From positions 1-23,983 of the forward strand of contig WAJW01000135.1 of NCBI GenBank assembly GCA_015523685.1: a stretch of DNA of 23,983 nt. Direction: 5' to 3'. Below the pieces are notes generated by a model. It saw only the letters and a program-made list of their open reading frames with translations. It was not told the origin of the DNA and did no database searches. Below are positions 23,157 through 23,983 of this stretch, piece after piece. Source of the stretch: Archaeoglobaceae archaeon. Lineage in GTDB: Archaea; Halobacteriota; Archaeoglobi; Archaeoglobales; JdFR-42. The position numbers and the translations under genes are program-made. Every line of letters starts with the position of its first letter. Position 1 is the first letter of the stretch.

Positions 23157-23175
23157 AACCGGAAATCTGGAGGCC

Positions 23176-23649
23176 ATGCTCTGTGAATCTGCCAGAAAAT
23201 ACTTTGAGGGTGAATACAACTGTGCAGAGTCAATAGTCAAGGCTGTAAGTGATCACTACGGAATAGAATGTTCTGCCATACCCGATATTGCAAGCGGATT
23301 TGGGGCAGGCATGTGCAGGGGTTCCATTTGCGGGGCACTTGTGGGGTGTACCATGGGTATCGGGATGATATACAGCAAGCTGGATATGGATCGGAAGGAG
23401 AAGAAGGATGCCATTGCAAGAAAGGTGATTGAATTTTTTGATCGCTTCGAGGGAGAATACGGAAGCATAGAGTGTTCGGATCTGATTCAGTTCGATATAA
23501 TAAGGCCCGATGAGGTGGGGGATATTGCAAAGGCGAATCTGATGGATCTCATAAAGAGAGGTGTAATTGAGGTGAAATGTTTCACATACGTCGAAAAGAC
23601 ATGCAGATTTCTGGAGGAAGTTGGTAAGGATGTGCTGGAACGAGGATGA
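23176..23649 (+). CDS. C_GCAxxG_C_C-family cysteine-rich redox protein
   Basis: The 157-residue protein matches the C_GCAxxG_C_C family of small, presumed redox-active proteins found mainly in anaerobes. Visible elements are YNCAESIVKAV near the N-terminus, then SGFGAGMCRGSICGALVGCTMGIGM in the glycine-rich centre, then ECSDLI and KCFTYVEKTC near the end. These supply conserved cysteines that could hold a cluster or form disulfides. Members often have a membrane-associated or hydrophobic centre; no signal peptide is seen here. The biochemical role of the family is not established. It is divergent from the 13-gene operon and shares the intergenic region with the palindrome, so it may be co-regulated with it. 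Confidence 0.85.
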   Translation: MLCESARKYFEGEYNCAESIVKAVSDHYGIECSAIPDIASGFGAGMCRGSICGALVGCTMGIGMIYSKLDMDRKEKKDAIARKVIEFFDRFEGEYGSIECSDLIQFDIIRPDEVGDIAKANLMDLIKRGVIEVKCFTYVEKTCRFLEEVGKDVLERG

Positions 23650-23983
23650 ATCACATTAACTCTCTCTTACTTCATAATTTCGATGATTTTGAATAATCTC
23701 ATCTTTTTAAATTCAGCTTAATGGTTGTCCCGGTAAAAAGACAGAAATGGCACACTCACTTTTACAGACTTTCAGACTATCTGGGAACGAAATAATATTA
23801 AAGAAAGATATAAAGGGAATCGGAGAGGATTGTGAAACCAGAATAAAAACCTAAAACAAAAATAAAAGCAGCATATTCCCAGCATATAGATTGTATAAAG
23901 GTGAGCGTGTCTCAAGACACTAAGGGATACCCGACAAAATACAGTCAAATCATAACCCAAATGGGTGGTGCAAACTTCTGCTA
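23650..23983. other. A+T-rich non-coding stretch at the right edge
   Basis: No convincing gene was found. A short T run (23704-23708) may help end the preceding transcript. TATAAAGG occurs twice, at 23809-23816 and 23894-23901, each a possible TATA box. Two short hairpin-forming sequences follow: GTGTCTCAAGACAC (23907-23920) and ACCC-AAAT-GGGT (23955-23966). An ATG at 23961 opens a rightward frame that runs off the window and cannot be judged. The region may be the promoter area of a gene or RNA beyond the edge. Confidence 0.4.

Noticed and set aside
23041..23175. Classical NrpR operator (GGAA-N6-TTCC)
   Set aside because: I searched both strands of the intergenic region by eye. A GGAA is present at 23161, but no TTCC follows at the right distance.
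23772..23960. Leftward 62-codon hydrophobic frame
   Set aside because: Its composition (Phe, Leu, Cys and Tyr from A/T-rich DNA) is what the antisense of an A-rich stretch gives. There is no ribosome binding site and no family match.
23880..23983. Possible CRISPR leader or first repeat
   Set aside because: The stretch is A-rich with short palindromes, but no repeated 24-40 nt unit or spacer is visible before the window ends.

Overview
The window looks like an anaerobic, probably thermophilic archaeon, most likely of the Archaeoglobi. Archaeal signs are an SRP54 with archaeal-type organisation, a 6-phospho-3-hexuloisomerase, an NrpR-family regulator, a tungsten aldehyde:ferredoxin oxidoreductase, TATA-type promoters about 25 nt from start codons (leaderless messages) and GGTG-type ribosome binding sites inside operons. 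The lineage is inferred from gene content, not from a database search.

Region 1 (1-4700): the end of an unknown gene and a half-size EamA-type membrane protein run rightward. They meet a tightly packed leftward operon, read from 4683 down to 536: SIS-domain hexuloisomerase, M42 aminopeptidase, SRP54, flavin reductase-like protein, RNase HII. Region 2 (4766-7816): a leftward CoA-disulfide reductase/NADH oxidase-like flavoprotein and a rightward, divergent adenine deaminase-like amidohydrolase share a short promoter region.

Region 3 (7834-23037) is the main feature. Thirteen leftward genes have gaps of at most 12 nt or overlap, so they are probably one 15-kb operon. In transcription order: hydantoinase/ketone-carboxylase-type A and B subunits, a V4R-domain protein, an acyl-CoA dehydrogenase, the B12-binding and catalytic subunits of a methylmalonyl-CoA mutase-type enzyme, a family III CoA-transferase, an NrpR-type regulator, a four-cluster ferredoxin, an AOR-family tungsten enzyme, a 66-residue zinc-finger protein, a MoaD-like domain fused to an ADP-forming acyl-CoA synthetase alpha subunit, and a phenylacetate-CoA ligase-type enzyme. 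Together they can plausibly activate carboxylates to CoA thioesters, rearrange and dehydrogenate acyl-CoAs, interconvert aldehydes and acids with ferredoxin, and perform an ATP-dependent ring-opening or carboxylation step. The true substrate cannot be read from sequence. The set may be an undescribed catabolic pathway for a ketone, aromatic, amino-acid-derived or branched/alkyl-substituted carboxylic acid.

Region 4 (23041-23983): a divergent intergenic region with a perfect 16-bp interrupted palindrome, a rightward C_GCAxxG_C_C-type cysteine-rich protein, and about 330 nt of A+T-rich DNA with no convincing gene. No rRNA, tRNA, insertion sequence or CRISPR array was recognised. Several start codons are placed downstream of the longest possible start because a GAGGTG-like ribosome binding site sits about 6 nt before the chosen codon.
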